From: JBBQZO01 sp038207625
Lineage (GTDB): Bacteria > Pseudomonadota > Gammaproteobacteria > Burkholderiales > Burkholderiaceae_D
DNA length: 31,145 nt
NCBI GenBank assembly: GCA_038207625.1
Contig: JBBQZO010000048.1
Coordinates: 1-31,145, forward strand
Reading direction: 5' to 3'
This document shows positions 31,060 to 31,145 of the stretch, piece by piece; position 1 is the first letter of the stretch; the number at the start of each line of letters is the position of its first letter. Made by a program: the position numbers and the translations under genes. A model generated the notes under the pieces. It worked only from the letters and a program-made list of their open reading frames with translations. It did not search any database and had not been told where the DNA came from.

Positions 31060-31145
31060 ATGTACTCAATCAAACAATTTGTTGCCAACGCGGCCCGACA
31101 ACGCGCAGCTGAAAACAGATATTCCCCGCCGCCCCGTTGCGCGTC
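31048..31145 (+). other. Possible promoter and start of a cut gene at the right edge
   Basis: A perfect TATAAT (31048-31053) is followed 6 nt later by ATG 31060, which opens a frame (MYSIKQFVANAARQRAAENR...) running off the window. No -35 element, operator motif or Shine-Dalgarno supports it, and the ATG is so close that the message would be nearly leaderless. I do not recognise the product. Confidence 0.25.

Noticed and set aside
1..31145. tRNA, rRNA, insertion sequences or CRISPR arrays
   Set aside because: Looked for on both strands by eye; no cloverleaf, rRNA core sequence, transposase motif or spaced repeat array was seen.

Overview
The window looks like chromosomal DNA of a GC-rich betaproteobacterium of the Oxalobacteraceae (Massilia, Duganella or Janthinobacterium type). 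I infer this from base composition, dense coding on both strands, and the gene repertoire: several c-di-GMP enzymes, PAS-rich kinases, a Gcr-type 'recombinase', DUF3309, DUF4398 and OmpA lipoproteins, and an Aer-like chemoreceptor. I see no rRNA, tRNA, insertion sequence, CRISPR array or prophage block.

Layout. 1-1.7 kb: the cut 5' end of a minus-strand gene, then a glycine-zipper lipoprotein, a DUF3309 membrane peptide and an unknown lipoprotein. 1.7-3.7 kb (minus): an operon of a DUF4398 lipoprotein, a DUF4398-OmpA lipoprotein and a ferritin-like protein. 4-5 kb: a membrane diguanylate cyclase. 5.1-9.5 kb (minus): a Crp/Fnr regulator, a hybrid histidine kinase and a REC-PAS protein. 9.8-12.7 kb: a CHASE-PAS-GGDEF-EAL protein. 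13-14.8 kb: a BON lipoprotein, an OsmB-like lipoprotein and a REC-GGDEF response regulator. 14.8-16.4 kb (minus): a broken Aer-like chemoreceptor gene. 16.8-20 kb (minus): an OmpA-type porin-like protein and a lipoprotein with five bacterial Ig-like repeats and an ice-binding-like domain. 20.4-24 kb: a Gcr-family membrane protein and a phospholipase D/cardiolipin synthase-like lipoprotein. 24-26.6 kb (minus): a predicted zinc phospholipase C-like secreted protein and a rhomboid protease. 26.9-29.6 kb: an RlmN-type radical SAM enzyme and an aldehyde dehydrogenase. 29.7-30.5 kb (minus): an N-acetylmuramidase. The last 650 bases show no convincing complete gene.

Main observation. Eight intergenic sites share a 14-bp inverted repeat which, read in the direction of the downstream gene, fits GTKYGNYRRCGHAC. 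In seven of the eight, exactly 22 nt separate it from a -10-like hexamer (TAAAAC, TATTCT, TATAAC, CATATT, TACTCT, GATAAC, TACAGT). The site centre then falls at about -41.5, the position used by Crp/Fnr-family activators at class II promoters. The eighth site lies upstream of the window's own Crp/Fnr-type gene. The simplest reading is one regulon, probably run by that regulator. Its predicted members are small envelope lipoproteins (glycine zipper, DUF4398, BON, OsmB-like), a ferritin-like protein, an ice-binding/Ig-like lipoprotein, a cardiolipin synthase-like enzyme and a c-di-GMP turnover protein, which together suggest an envelope or osmotic/cold stress response. The promoter pattern is read directly from the sequence; the identity of the regulator and the stress role are inference.
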